Shown here piece by piece: positions 28,401-38,188 of a stretch of 64,000 nucleotides of DNA. The DNA is from Clostridium cylindrosporum DSM 605 (lineage in GTDB: Bacteria; Bacillota; Clostridia; Clostridiales; Caloramatoraceae). Within the stretch, counting starts at the first letter, position 1, and each line of letters opens with the position of its first letter. The notes below the pieces were generated by a model. That model ran no database searches. It worked only from the letters and a program-made list of their open reading frames with translations, and was not told where the DNA came from. The stretch is from positions 62,001 to 126,000 of the forward strand of contig NZ_LFVU01000001.1 in NCBI RefSeq assembly GCF_001047375.1, read 5' to 3'. The translations under genes were made by a program, and so were the position numbers.

Positions 28401-28573
28401 TCACTTCCTGAAGTCTCTCCAAACAAAGCAAAGCTTATAGCATCGAATATAGTTGTTTTTCCTGCTCCAGTAGGTCCTGTTATAAGATATATGCTGTCCA
28501 TCTTTGTAAAATCTATTTCTTGAGGTTTTGCATATGGTCCAAATGCATTTATTGTAAGTTTTAGAGGCTTCAT
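25457..28573 (-). CDS. sbcC: Exonuclease subunit SbcC
   Basis: Rad50-like ATPase of the SbcCD nuclease that opens DNA hairpins and trims blocked ends. It has an N-terminal P-loop GPTGAGKTT near residues 34-42, two very long coiled-coil arms meeting at a zinc hook with Cys515 and Cys518, and a C-terminal ABC signature SLSGGESF with Walker B MFIDEGFGTLD. Its length of 1038 is typical. It overlaps the sbcD stop by 4 bases and is last in addB-addA-sbcD-sbcC. Confidence 0.97.
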   Translation of the reverse strand: MKPLKLTINAFGPYAKPQEIDFTKMDSIYLITGPTGAGKTTIFDAISFALFGETSGSDREQKDLKSDFADGGEVTFVELEFLLHGEIYTIRREPTQTMKGRKTKRNHAVELHLPNEKLLNKVHEVQEKIEELLGLNVEQFRQIVMLPQGEFKKLIESSTEEKERIFRKIFSSKIYKDFQDKLKDKSILMRRELEKYRDRRITLLQKIESGDNLKLKSLVESENMNIQEILLEVKEILEEDKKTLKKLEDDKINKTKEIEDKLKRIEKYKELNNKIQRISDLKLSLESLLSKEEEILSYEKKSLMAKKANEAKLLEENLIGAKNFATRKLEEKLLAQSLIEEKEKTLRDLSKELTLQESKEDERKSLEKKLHSLESQVNVFKEYEEKSYRLQEEEKILKTIEDSLRENYKLKQEKEVNLVDIESFLNENKCVEVDILSLEGKVKEKKEDLNLLRDFYKKIEVLKMNIEKKEELSKEYSIISSNYLKKNNYYEEKSEEIKLESAGILAKALVEGEPCLVCGSIHHPNKARVSASTLSEKELKVLKDDLEKVKANKEELLKSVTAVKVKIDEMLKGVILEGFKKFLGVDDFSIEEIDILQGDITNKGGAIRSELEKDEKELADKNLLLKAKSLKVSDREKILLSIQDVDREIKSLEIKNREVFAKCETLRESKKSLEKSINGEVSSLKELEILIQNTKKSISAMEESLRRIREVERKATIELTSAIKNLENKLEELKEAEIQVKSREEIFYDKLNSLGFTYEVFKESLLDSKDIDVIDNNIKEYRDELLTSREQIKVLEEETLGKEKIDTEEFENEKSILQEKLKEIENEEKIVYSRCDNNSKIVKMVEELSSGIGSKEEKYSIISELSNIANGFNPKKITFERYVLAHHFGEILEAANIRFKAMTNERYYLERKVDITDARKSQGLDFDVYDNYTGKTRSIKSLSGGESFKASLALALGLSDVIGASSGGVRIDTMFIDEGFGTLDPESLEKAIETLLELGAVGKVVGVISHVSELSERIMSRIEVSKDKKGSNIATCES

Positions 28574-29709
28574 AAACTCACCTCCGCCACTGAAGATTTA
28601 ATTACCTTTAACATTTCATCTTTTCTTTTATCATCTATTTCCTCATTAAACTCTAAGTAAAAATCAATAAATAATTCATCGATTCCTTTTTCCCTATAAT
28701 TCCTAGCACTATCAAGACTTACATCACTTTTCCCCTTTGATACCTTTTTAAGTCCTAGAACGTTATTATACACTCCTCTAAGGGAGCCTATAGGGTCTAT
28801 TAATTCACCTTCATCTAAAAGCTCTGCAAAAATATAATCATCTAGATTCTCACCCTCATAACTATCAGGATCTATTAGATCATTTAGATAGCCACGTATA
28901 ACTCTTAAATCACGCTTTAAACTTAGCTTCTTAAGTGTAACTTCAACTTTACCATCTCCATCAATAGTAACTATTGATACTGACTTATCCTGCTTTGCCT
29001 CTGATACAGAGTACTTAAGAAGTGACCCTGAGTAGCGAATATTATCACTTCCTGCCCTTTGTGGTCTATGAAGATGCCCAAGTGCAGTATATGTGAAATC
29101 CTTAAATATAATAGGAGATACTATTTCAGCATTTCCTATATTTAAAGGTCTTTCCGAATCACAAACCTCCATACTAGATGCTCCTACAAATGCATGGGCT
29201 ATAAGTACACTTCTTTTATCTATATTAATATTATCTATGATGCATTTAAGAGCGTCCTCATGGGACTTAACATCACTTCTCTTATATAATTTTCTAACCT
29301 CTGAGGGGTCAGTATATGGAAGAAGATAAAAATCTACTTCTCCACTTTCATCAGAAAGTGTAACCTTTTTCACATCTCCACTAAATGCCCCTTCAATATA
29401 TAATCCTTCCCCCTCAAGAACTCTTTGGAGAAAGCTTAATCTTTCACTACTATCATGATTACCTGCTATAGTCATTATCTTAGTATTTGTTTCCTTAATA
29501 ACCTTTGTAAAGAAATCACTTAAAACCTCTACAGCATCAGCAGGAGGAACAGACCTATCATAAAGGTCTCCTGCTATTACTAAAACATCTGGTTTTTCTT
29601 CTTTTATAAGTTCTATAAGATTATTTAGTGCAAACCTTTGATCTTCAAGCATAGAAAACTCATGTATAATCTTTCCTATGTGAAGGTCTCCTGTGTGGAT
29701 TAATTTCAC
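28570..29709 (-). CDS. sbcD: Exonuclease subunit SbcD
   Basis: Mre11-like Mn-dependent nuclease. The calcineurin-type metallophosphatase motifs are in order: TGDLHIG (residues 6-12), AGDLYD, GNHDS, and later GHLH. The 379-residue length is normal. It is translationally coupled to sbcC and lies 13 bases after addA. Processing of hairpins and protein-blocked ends is known for the family. Confidence 0.97.
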   Translation of the reverse strand: MKLIHTGDLHIGKIIHEFSMLEDQRFALNNLIELIKEEKPDVLVIAGDLYDRSVPPADAVEVLSDFFTKVIKETNTKIMTIAGNHDSSERLSFLQRVLEGEGLYIEGAFSGDVKKVTLSDESGEVDFYLLPYTDPSEVRKLYKRSDVKSHEDALKCIIDNINIDKRSVLIAHAFVGASSMEVCDSERPLNIGNAEIVSPIIFKDFTYTALGHLHRPQRAGSDNIRYSGSLLKYSVSEAKQDKSVSIVTIDGDGKVEVTLKKLSLKRDLRVIRGYLNDLIDPDSYEGENLDDYIFAELLDEGELIDPIGSLRGVYNNVLGLKKVSKGKSDVSLDSARNYREKGIDELFIDFYLEFNEEIDDKRKDEMLKVIKSSVAEVSL

Positions 29710-29722
29710 ACTACCAACTCCT

Positions 29723-32700
29723 TTAACTGTACTTTAACTCTATACCCTTTCCTAGAAGATAAATGTACTTTTCCTTTACCTTTTTCCCTGTAAGCTTTTC
29801 AATAGCTAAGCTATAAAGACTTATTTGGACCCTGTATCTTTCATATATTTCATCTATATTTTCTTCTGTTACATAGTCTGTTTTGTAATCTATAAGAACT
29901 ATTCCATCCTCTTCTTCAAAAAAGCAATCTATAATACCCTGAATAGCAATACTTTCATCTGAAGCAGAATATTCTTCATATACATATCCTACTGGAACTT
30001 CTATATGAAATGGCACTTCACGAAGGACCCTCTTAGCTGCTATCATTCTTCTACCTAAACTACTTTTAAAGAACTTATATACACCCTTTAGGTATATATT
30101 TTCTCCCTCCTCCCTAGTTATAAACTCTTCTTTAACTAACTTTTCTAGTCTTGCCTTTAATGAATCTAGTGTAACCTCCTCATTTAGGTCTACCTTTTGC
30201 ATCATAAAATGCATAAGAGTTCCCCTTTCAGCTGAAGTTATTCTCTTTTCATCCTTTAGGAAATTAGGAGTCTTTAATACATAGCTTTGAGTAAGGTTTA
30301 AGGCATCTTCATCTACTGCATTAATTATTCTTTTAGCCTCTGTAACAGATAGCTTAGATGGCACCTTAGACAAGTATTCGTAGGTATACTTAAAGCTAAG
30401 TCTTTTATTAATCTCATCTATCTTTTCTGTTTCATAATCTGGGCTTAGACTTTGAAGGGATGATGTTACCACCTCTCCTACTTCTAAAACCTCTTTATCC
30501 TTTAATATAACCTCTCCCTTTCTTATAACATTAACCTTAAATGGGAAGTTACAAGTATGTTCATTTGATAAAACAATAGGTGCTAAAAGGTCTAGGTAAC
30601 TTGATGAAGATAGTACCTTAGCCTCACTTAAACCTTCACCTTCTTTAAGACTACTCCAAGCATTTATCTTATCATCTATTTTTTTAACTGTTCCTGTTAT
30701 TATTAGCTTCTCCTTAGCCCTTGTAAATGCAACATAGAGTATTCTCATCTCCTCAGACTTTAACTCTATTTGAAGCTTTGTTTTTATTGCTTCTTTTATA
30801 GTACTTTTGTATTTTATTCTTTTAGAAAGGTCTACTATATCCGGTCCAAAACCTAAATCCTGATGAAGAAGTACACTTTCTCTAAAGTCCTGTTGGTTGA
30901 ACTTTTTCCCAAATCCTGAGCATATACAAACAGGAAATTCTAGTCCCTTACTTTTGTGTATACTCATAATTCTAACAACATCTTCATTTTCACTAAGTGT
31001 CTTTGCACCTGACATATCTCCGCTACTTATCCTTAATTTATCTATAAAGTTAACAAAGCTAAATATTCCCTTAAAGCTTGTAGCCATAAACTCTCTAGCT
31101 CTTTCAAATAAAACTCTTAGGTTAGCTTGCCTTTGGTGAGCCTTTGGTAGCACTCCAAGATAAGAGTAGTATCCTGTATCCTCATATAAATACCATAGGA
31201 ATTCATCTATAGGAGTATTTTTCCCCTTTAACTTCCACCTGTCTATTTTTGCAAGTACATTTCTACACTTTAATCCTATATCACTTTCATTTATGGATAA
31301 TGATTTTAAGCATTCATAGAAGTATCCCTTCTCTGCAAGTCTTAAATCTATCATGTCCTCAGGAGTAAATGAGAATATAGGTGATTTTAAAATAGCAAGT
31401 AGTGGAATATCTTGAAATGGATTATCTATCACTTTAAGTAGTGATATTATTGTTTTTATCTCTACAGTTTCAAAATATCCACCTCCAGTATCTGAAAAAC
31501 ATGGCACCCCAGCTAAGGTTAACTCCTCTTCAAATATCTCTGCAGTATTCTTGGTGCTACGAAGAAGTATTACAAAATCCTTGAACCTGGCATTTACATA
31601 TTCCCTCTTACCTGTCTCATTATTTTTCTTAAGAACCTTAAATGGATTCTCTGTGTCTACCATGGATTTTATCTTCTGTGCTACATACTTTGCTTCAAGT
31701 GTAGTCTTATCTACATCATCCTCCTCAGTTTCATCCTTAATGTCCTCTATAAGACTTAGTTCAATCTTTCCTCCTGCCTCAAATCCCTCTATTTCAAAGT
31801 CTTCATAATCAGCTCCTACATTAAGCCTTTCCTTTTCTGTATATGAAAGCTCCCCAACATCCTCAGTCATTATTCTCTCGAATATATAGTTAACCCCACT
31901 TAGAACCTCATCTCTACTTCTAAAGTTCTTATATAGGAGTATTTTCTTCCCACTTAAACTACCTTCACATTCTTCACCTGTACACTCTAGATATCTATTA
32001 TACTTATCTAGAAATATCTCAGGTTTTGCTTGACGGAATCTATATATACTTTGCTTAACGTCACCAACCATGAATCTGTTACCAGGATTCTCCCTTGATA
32101 TAGTACTTAATATATATTCTTGAACATAGTTACTGTCTTGATATTCATCAACTAGAATCTCAGTAAACCTATCTCTATATTCATGTGCAGCCTTAGATGC
32201 TATAACTTTTCCATCCTCATATACAGTTAATATGTTTAGTGCAAAGTGCTCTATATCATTAAAGTCAATAATAGCTCTTTCTCTCTTTTTCTCTGAGAAT
32301 ACATCCATAAATCTTGAAACTATGGCTACTAAACTTCTCATTAAAGGGAAGCTATTATTAATCTCCTCCCTTATAGAGTTTTCATCCTTAGATAAAACTC
32401 CAATGGTCTTTTTAATACCAGCTGTAAATTCCTTTTTAAATTCAGATGCAGCTACTTTAACATACTCAACTGGACACTTACCACTTAAAGCTGGAAGTTT
32501 AACCTCTCCAAGTATCGAAGCCATATCACCAGTAGCTTCACTAGATAATACTTCAAGACATATATTAACCATATCATTAAATACACTAATATATTTCTCT
32601 GGAAATCCTTCTATCTCTAGAAGTTTAAGTATTTCCCTTGCCTCATCTAGGTAGGATTTATATGTTCTTTTTATATCTTTAATTATAATTTCTCCCCACT

Positions 32701-33331
32701 GTGATGAAGAAAAATCAAAATCACTATCTATTTCAAGCATATTTAGCTTGTCATTAAGCCACTTCTTAGGGAATGGAGATGATACAGAAAATCTATACAC
32801 CCTATCTATTATCTCCTCTATCTTATTGTCTCCCTTACCTGAGGCATAGCTTTCAACTAGATTTAGAAATTCAAGGCTTCCCTCTTCATAGAAATAATCT
32901 AAGGTTTCCTCTACAGCTTCCTTTTTTAGAAGTTCAACTTCAGTAGTATCTCCAACTCTAAATCCAGGGTCAAGGTCTATAAGATGAATGTTATTCCTAA
33001 TTATATTTAGACAAAAGGAGTGAATTGTAGTTATATTTGCTTTATTAAGAAGGACTAGCTGTCTTTGAAGAAAGTGATTTTCAGGTTCTATCTCTATTCT
33101 TTTTCCTATTGCATCCCCTATTCTCTCCTTCATTTCAGATGCTGCAGCGTTAGTAAATGTAACAACTAAAAGTGAATCTATATCACACGGATCATCCTTA
33201 TCTGTTATTCTTCTTATTATTCTCTCAACTAAAACCGTTGTCTTACCACTTCCAGCAGCCGCTGCAACTAAAAGGTTAGAATCCCTAGTTTCTATAGCTA
33301 AAAGCTGTTCATCTGTCCATTTACTTCCCAT
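29723..33331 (-). CDS. addA: Helicase-nuclease subunit A
   Basis: UvrD-type 3'-5' helicase fused to a RecB-family nuclease, functional equivalent of RecB in Firmicutes. The Walker A AAAAGSGKTT is at residues 23-32, Walker B is ILVDEYQDS, and the C-terminal nuclease motif IIDCFFEE...LIDYKTD is present. At 1202 residues it is full length. The start codon lies inside addB with an 11-base overlap, preceded by AGGAGGAGG. It resects double-strand ends to Chi for RecA loading. Confidence 0.97.
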   Translation of the reverse strand: MGSKWTDEQLLAIETRDSNLLVAAAAGSGKTTVLVERIIRRITDKDDPCDIDSLLVVTFTNAAASEMKERIGDAIGKRIEIEPENHFLQRQLVLLNKANITTIHSFCLNIIRNNIHLIDLDPGFRVGDTTEVELLKKEAVEETLDYFYEEGSLEFLNLVESYASGKGDNKIEEIIDRVYRFSVSSPFPKKWLNDKLNMLEIDSDFDFSSSQWGEIIIKDIKRTYKSYLDEAREILKLLEIEGFPEKYISVFNDMVNICLEVLSSEATGDMASILGEVKLPALSGKCPVEYVKVAASEFKKEFTAGIKKTIGVLSKDENSIREEINNSFPLMRSLVAIVSRFMDVFSEKKRERAIIDFNDIEHFALNILTVYEDGKVIASKAAHEYRDRFTEILVDEYQDSNYVQEYILSTISRENPGNRFMVGDVKQSIYRFRQAKPEIFLDKYNRYLECTGEECEGSLSGKKILLYKNFRSRDEVLSGVNYIFERIMTEDVGELSYTEKERLNVGADYEDFEIEGFEAGGKIELSLIEDIKDETEEDDVDKTTLEAKYVAQKIKSMVDTENPFKVLKKNNETGKREYVNARFKDFVILLRSTKNTAEIFEEELTLAGVPCFSDTGGGYFETVEIKTIISLLKVIDNPFQDIPLLAILKSPIFSFTPEDMIDLRLAEKGYFYECLKSLSINESDIGLKCRNVLAKIDRWKLKGKNTPIDEFLWYLYEDTGYYSYLGVLPKAHQRQANLRVLFERAREFMATSFKGIFSFVNFIDKLRISSGDMSGAKTLSENEDVVRIMSIHKSKGLEFPVCICSGFGKKFNQQDFRESVLLHQDLGFGPDIVDLSKRIKYKSTIKEAIKTKLQIELKSEEMRILYVAFTRAKEKLIITGTVKKIDDKINAWSSLKEGEGLSEAKVLSSSSYLDLLAPIVLSNEHTCNFPFKVNVIRKGEVILKDKEVLEVGEVVTSSLQSLSPDYETEKIDEINKRLSFKYTYEYLSKVPSKLSVTEAKRIINAVDEDALNLTQSYVLKTPNFLKDEKRITSAERGTLMHFMMQKVDLNEEVTLDSLKARLEKLVKEEFITREEGENIYLKGVYKFFKSSLGRRMIAAKRVLREVPFHIEVPVGYVYEEYSASDESIAIQGIIDCFFEEEDGIVLIDYKTDYVTEENIDEIYERYRVQISLYSLAIEKLTGKKVKEKYIYLLGKGIELKYS

Positions 33332-36300
33332 CCATCTCTACCTCCTCCTTAATCTTATCTAAAGCTGCTTCCTTACTTATACTCTTAGTTATGTTATAGG
33401 AATTATCCTTAAAGCTTATATCAAACTGACAAATTGGTGAGTATTCACACCACTCACAAGGCGACTCATCCTTGTCCTTATATGGGTTTATTTCGATTTC
33501 TCCACTTAGCATCCTAGAACATAATTTACTTATGAGTCCCTTTACATAACTTCTAAGTATATTAAAGTCCTCAAGTGATACTGCATTTGAAGTAGCAGAA
33601 AACTCTCCATCCTTTTTTATACTTACAGGGACTATTTTCGACTTTGATGTAAGCGAGCTATCCATTGCAAGGGCTAGATTCATATCCTTAAGTAAAAGCC
33701 CCTCCATTCTAAACTCCTCAAGCATTTTTTCCTGTGCCTCCTTAGGTGTTATATTCCCATCAGTACTAAGAAGAGGTTCATCTAACTTGAAGTAGAATAT
33801 ACCTCCAGGAGCTACAGGAGTATCTTTCTTCTCATAGCTTTCTAAAATTGCATCTAAATACACTAATAGCTGCATTTGAAGTCCATAATATATATCTGAT
33901 AGACTAACCTTTCGTTTAGATGACTTATAGTCAACTATTCTAATATATTTACTTCCATCTATTGTTGCTTCATCTAATCTATCTATTTTACCAACTAGTT
34001 CAACTACTTCTCCATCTTCAAGTTCAATAACAATAGGAGGAAACCTATCATGTGGCCCAAACCCCTCTTCATATCCTACCGCTTCAAACTCCCCAGCTTT
34101 AATATGCTCAGTAATAACCCAAATAGCATTTACTATAAGCCTTTTTAGGCGAATAGACAAAAACTTATACCTTGCAGATGAGTTAAGTACATACTGCGGA
34201 AGTGCCTCTAACATATTATCAACTATAACTCCTACAGCTTCTTGTATCCAATCTTTTTCAATTTCCCTTATATCCTCAGCTTCCTTTTTTATAACACCTG
34301 AAAAATCTTCTAATACCCTATGCATAAAGTTACCTATTTCAAGTGCCTTAAATCCATATTCTCTCCTTTCTTTAGCCTTTAACCCATATTTAACAAAGTA
34401 GGAGTATGGACATTTTGAGTAGGTTTCTAGTTGTGATACACTAAATCTATTACCACTATAAAGCTGCCTTATCTTATCCCTTGGAACTTTCTTAACTTGA
34501 TTAGTATATAAAAGTCCTTCCAAAATGCTATTAATCTTATCTGAATAATCCTCATTTCTTTTGAACCATCTAAAAACATCTAGCCATAAAGGATCAATAT
34601 ATCCTGTATCATTGTACTTTCTTATTTTTAGTACTAGTGAATTAAATGTAGGACTTATTGATGTAATGTTTTCTATATCATCATCCTTTAGATCTATTAA
34701 ATCACTTTCTTGTTTTATCCTTGGGAACACCTTTTTAACTCTATGGATTATAATTGATTGTCTAAGGGTTTTTCCCTCGTGATCTGAAATTGGGTAACTT
34801 AGCCTTAATTTTTCACTTGCTGAAGTTAGTGCAGAATATATTAGAAACTGCTCATTAAATGACTTTTCACGAGTATCTAAATCCATTTTAAGTCCTGCGA
34901 GTTTAATCTCACTTCTTTCAATATCATTTATAATTCCCTCATCAACAATAGGTGCTGGAAAAACTCCATCATTAACTCCAAGAATAAATAAAACCTTGGC
35001 ACTTTGATTTCTCATTCTATCAACATTAGCTACACGTACACTATCAATTACAGATGGCACAGAAGCTATGCAGCATTCACTAAATCCAACAGATAAAAGC
35101 TCTACAAATTCTGAAACCTTCATAGAATCATCACCCATTATCTCCACTGTTTGATCTAGTATGTCTATAAGGATATCAAAAACCTGAGAATATTCTCTAG
35201 AAAGTAAAATATCTCCTAAATTATTAAACTCATCAATCATACTTGATATCTTACTATCTACTCCAATTGATAATAGGAAATCATAAACTGTTCTACACAT
35301 ATCTCTAACTGTTTTACTATTCTTAAGGCTATTATGAAAATTATTTAGTGGAGTTATAACCTTCTCTCTAGTAAGATTTATCCTCTCTAAAAGCTCATTC
35401 TCTCTTTCATTATCAGTATTATCTATTCTTATACTTGAATATGTTTCAAATGGCTTAAACCACCTTTTACCTTTAATTCCGTTTTCAACAACATAGTTTT
35501 CAAGTAAATTAATATCCTCTCCATCAATATCTATAAGTCCTGACTTTAGATATGTAAATACTCCCTCATAACTCCATCTTCGCCTTTGAACCTCTAATGC
35601 TGAAAGAAGAAGTACAACTATAGGATTCTCAGTTGCTACCTTTTTCTTATCTATATAAAGCGGAATATTATAATCAGAGAAGATCCCATCAATTAAGGAC
35701 TCATACCTATCCATATTTCTCGTGGCTACTACAATGTCCCTATACCTATATCCATTTTCACGAACCATTTTAACAATGCTTTTAGCTGCACTCTTCACTT
35801 CACTATAAAGGTTTGATGCTGTAAAAACCTCTATATCCTTTGTTTCATCCTTATATCTTACAAAGGGAAACTTAAATGCATACTTTTCAAGGTGAGCAAG
35901 TTCTGTGCTATCAGAAAACCTATTGGCATAATTAGCGTCGTTAAGATTTATAGGCTTTTCGTAGGAAACCCCATTATTTGCTGCTATCCTAAGTAGGTTT
36001 TCCTCAAAATCCTTACCACTTGTAAACAGGTCCCAGTTAGTACTAGACCTTGATAAACCGTCACTTGTAATGGTTACTGTAACTCTTTTAGCCTTTTTTA
36101 TAATTTCTTCTAGCACTTTTAACTGAATAGGATTCATCCCTTCAAATCCATCAACAAAAACTTCAGCACCACTTAGATAACTGCTTTCTGGAATCTTTCT
36201 AGCTAGAAGTTGAATTTCATCCTCCTCATCAACATATCCTCCATGAAGCCTTTCATTAAACTCATCTAGGATCTTTGAAATATCTTGAAGCTTTCCCTTT

Positions 36301-36749
36301 AAAGTCTCGCTATTAATACTCGATGCTACATCCTCTATCTCACTACTTTCAATATCAAATCTTTTAAATTCCTTTAATATATTTGATATATCAGGTATAA
36401 AGCCCATTTTTGCAGATGACTTTGAGAAAACCTTAAGAGAATCAGAAAGGGATGATAATATATTAAAAATAAGCATGCTTCTTCCACTTGAATTAATATG
36501 CCTATGTGAAAGTCCCCCAACCTCAGTGAAAATTCTATTGCCAAGTGTTCTAAAACTTAAAACCTCACCTCTAAAATCCTCATCCCTACTCACTGTATGT
36601 AAAAGCGTATTTTCACTACTAAAAGTTAAGTATTCAGGAACAAGTAGTATAAACCTGTTACCTTCCTTTTTCTCTATACCTTTTTTTATTTCATTAAAAC
36701 AGTAGGTACTTTTACCGTGGCCTGACCTACCGAAAACAAATCTTAAACT
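33321..36749 (-). CDS. addB: Helicase-nuclease subunit B
   Basis: Partner of AddA. It has a P-loop GRSGHGKST at residues 6-14, a degenerate helicase body, and a C-terminal nuclease (GKIDRLDEA...IVDYKSS). The iron-sulfur staple cysteines at 780, 1098, 1101 and 1107 hold the nuclease domain. ATG 36749 is chosen because GGAGGGT precedes it; an open frame continues 12 codons further without a site. First gene of the recombination operon. Confidence 0.96.
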   Translation of the reverse strand, partial: SLRFVFGRSGHGKSTYCFNEIKKGIEKKEGNRFILLVPEYLTFSSENTLLHTVSRDEDFRGEVLSFRTLGNRIFTEVGGLSHRHINSSGRSMLIFNILSSLSDSLKVFSKSSAKMGFIPDISNILKEFKRFDIESSEIEDVASSINSETLKGKLQDISKILDEFNERLHGGYVDEEDEIQLLARKIPESSYLSGAEVFVDGFEGMNPIQLKVLEEIIKKAKRVTVTITSDGLSRSSTNWDLFTSGKDFEENLLRIAANNGVSYEKPINLNDANYANRFSDSTELAHLEKYAFKFPFVRYKDETKDIEVFTASNLYSEVKSAAKSIVKMVRENGYRYRDIVVATRNMDRYESLIDGIFSDYNIPLYIDKKKVATENPIVVLLLSALEVQRRRWSYEGVFTYLKSGLIDIDGEDINLLENYVVENGIKGKRWFKPFETYSSIRIDNTDNERENELLERINLTREKVITPLNNFHNSLKNSKTVRDMCRTVYDFLLSIGVDSKISSMIDEFNNLGDILLSREYSQVFDILIDILDQTVEIMGDDSMKVSEFVELLSVGFSECCIASVPSVIDSVRVANVDRMRNQSAKVLFILGVNDGVFPAPIVDEGIINDIERSEIKLAGLKMDLDTREKSFNEQFLIYSALTSASEKLRLSYPISDHEGKTLRQSIIIHRVKKVFPRIKQESDLIDLKDDDIENITSISPTFNSLVLKIRKYNDTGYIDPLWLDVFRWFKRNEDYSDKINSILEGLLYTNQVKKVPRDKIRQLYSGNRFSVSQLETYSKCPYSYFVKYGLKAKERREYGFKALEIGNFMHRVLEDFSGVIKKEAEDIREIEKDWIQEAVGVIVDNMLEALPQYVLNSSARYKFLSIRLKRLIVNAIWVITEHIKAGEFEAVGYEEGFGPHDRFPPIVIELEDGEVVELVGKIDRLDEATIDGSKYIRIVDYKSSKRKVSLSDIYYGLQMQLLVYLDAILESYEKKDTPVAPGGIFYFKLDEPLLSTDGNITPKEAQEKMLEEFRMEGLLLKDMNLALAMDSSLTSKSKIVPVSIKKDGEFSATSNAVSLEDFNILRSYVKGLISKLCSRMLSGEIEINPYKDKDESPCEWCEYSPICQFDISFKDNSYNITKSISKEAALDKIKEEVEMDGK

Positions 36750-36925
36750 CATAATACCCTCCATAAATCCATATAGGTATAACATTATCTTTACATATAA
36801 TTATAATGTAAAGTACAAATTCTTACATTAACATATTAATCCTTTTAGAAAAACAAAGTACCAACCTAGATTTAAACTTATATAAAACTAGATTGGCCTT
36901 TAATTAATTTTTTATATTAAGTTAT

Positions 36926-37035
36926 GTATATAGCTCTAAATGCTGGGTATACTTATTAATGAAACAGTTTCGCATAGTTTTATCCCCCTCAGGGCATGGA
37001 AAGTTTCCCCTTTTCCATGCCCTCCCCTTTTTCCT
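36926..37035 (+). ncRNA. Candidate sporulation-type small RNA, unit 1
   Basis: A GTATA (36926-36930), 14-base gap and GGGTATACTT (36945-36954) resemble forespore (sigma-F/G) promoters. The predicted short RNA carries GAAACAG, then ATAGTTTTATCCCCC, then a stem (GGGCATGGAAAG with CTTTTCCATGCCC) with a C-rich loop, followed by TCCCCTTTTT. The same unit recurs 140 bases later with identical promoter spacing. It recalls CsfG or other C-loop RNAs, but identity is not proven. No open frame. Confidence 0.6.
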
Positions 37036-37065
37036 AATAGATTCTAAAAACTTTTTATTTAAAAT

Positions 37066-37177
37066 GTATATAATCCTGTAAACGGGGTAAACTTATTAAT
37101 GAAACAGCTTCCCATAGTTTTATCCCCCCTAGGGCATAGAAAGATCCCCCATCTTTCTATGCCCTTCCCTCTTATCT
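37066..37177 (+). ncRNA. Candidate sporulation-type small RNA, unit 2
   Basis: Second copy: GTATA (37066-37070), again 14 bases, then GGGTAAACTT (37085-37094), GAAACAG, ATAGTTTTATCCCCCC, and a perfect stem GGGCATAGAAAGAT / ATCTTTCTATGCCC closed by CCCCC, followed by TTCCCTCTTATCT. The stem sequence differs from unit 1 (TAG versus TGG in one arm, CTA versus CCA in the other) with pairing maintained. Confidence 0.6.
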
Positions 37178-37287
37178 CTATTATTCTATAGCCTTATGCC
37201 TTTATAGATAATTCTTGTTTAAATCTAAGTTATATAAATCTTTGATAAGAATAAACTAGTAAAAAAGAAATTTTTGGAGGTATATCA

Positions 37288-38100
37288 TTGGGATACTATG
37301 TTAAAGTAGAATCTAATGTAAAGGTTTATGTAGAAGATTTGAATCCCTTATGCAATAAAACAATAGTATTTTTACATGGTTGGCCAGGAAGTAGTGAATT
37401 ATTTGAATATCAATTTAATAAGCTTCCTGAGAAAGGCTTTAGATGTATAGGTATTGATATGAGAGGCTTTGGTAGGTCAGATAAACCTTTTACAGGATAT
37501 GACTATGATACCTTATCAAATGACGTAAGAGCTGTTATAGAAGCCCTTAGACTAAAGGATGTTACTCTCCTAGGTCACTCTACGGGAGGTAGTATAGCTA
37601 TTAGATACATTGCAAAGTATGGACAAGGAGTATCAAAACTTGTTCTTTGTGCTGCTGCGGCTCCAAGCTTAATTAAGCGTCCATATTTTCCATATGGGCT
37701 TCCAAGGGAAGCTGTAGATAACATAATTAGTGAAACCTATAGTGACCGTCCTAAGATGTTAAGTGATTTTGGAGATATGTTTTTCTTCAAACACATAACT
37801 AAACCATTTTCAGATTGGTTCTTCTCATTAGGACTTAAGGCTGCAAGCTGGGCAACTGCCTCAGTTGCAAGAACTTGGATAGAGGATGAAAAATTATTCT
37901 CTGATCTTGAAAAAATACAAATTCCAACTTTAATACTTCACGGTATACACGATAAAGTATGTCGTTTTCAATTAGCGGAAGCACAGAAAAAAGCAATTAA
38001 ACACTCTAAACTTATTCCCTTTGAATTTAGTGGACATGGATTATTTTATGATCAACAGGAAAAATTTAATAGGGAATTAATTAAATTTATTGAGGAATAA
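37288..38100 (+). CDS. Alpha/beta hydrolase (haloperoxidase/epoxide-hydrolase type)
   Basis: A 270-residue cytoplasmic hydrolase. It has the oxyanion motif FLHGWPGS near residues 28-35, the nucleophile elbow GHSTGG near 96-101 (Ser), an acid residue in GIHDKVC near 219-225, and catalytic His in FSGHGLF near 250-256. The translation start is TTG (37288-37290), with TTTGGAGG seven bases upstream. Specificity is unknown; relatives include non-haem peroxidases and esterases. It stands alone between two terminator-like structures. Confidence 0.85.
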   Translation: MGYYVKVESNVKVYVEDLNPLCNKTIVFLHGWPGSSELFEYQFNKLPEKGFRCIGIDMRGFGRSDKPFTGYDYDTLSNDVRAVIEALRLKDVTLLGHSTGGSIAIRYIAKYGQGVSKLVLCAAAAPSLIKRPYFPYGLPREAVDNIISETYSDRPKMLSDFGDMFFFKHITKPFSDWFFSLGLKAASWATASVARTWIEDEKLFSDLEKIQIPTLILHGIHDKVCRFQLAEAQKKAIKHSKLIPFEFSGHGLFYDQQEKFNRELIKFIEE

Positions 38101-38121
38101 TTTAAAGTTTCATTGTATATA

Positions 38122-38158
38122 GTTGGCCCTATCTCTATGCAATAGAGGTAGGGCCAAT
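38122..38158 (+). terminator. Terminator between convergent genes
   Basis: TTGGCCCTA(T/C)CTCTAT pairs with its complement over 15 positions, followed by TTTCTTT on the plus strand. The hairpin may also serve rimI on the other strand. Confidence 0.75.
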
Positions 38159-38188
38159 TTCTTTACATATAAAATAACATTATAAAAA

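Noticed and set aside
25457-36749. addBA-sbcDC as a defence island
   Set aside because: All four are standard recombination and repair genes in a common Firmicutes arrangement. No accessory defence gene accompanies them.
36945-37163. CRISPR repeats
   Set aside because: Only two units, 140 bases apart and about 80 bases long, each with its own promoter-like sequence and hairpin.
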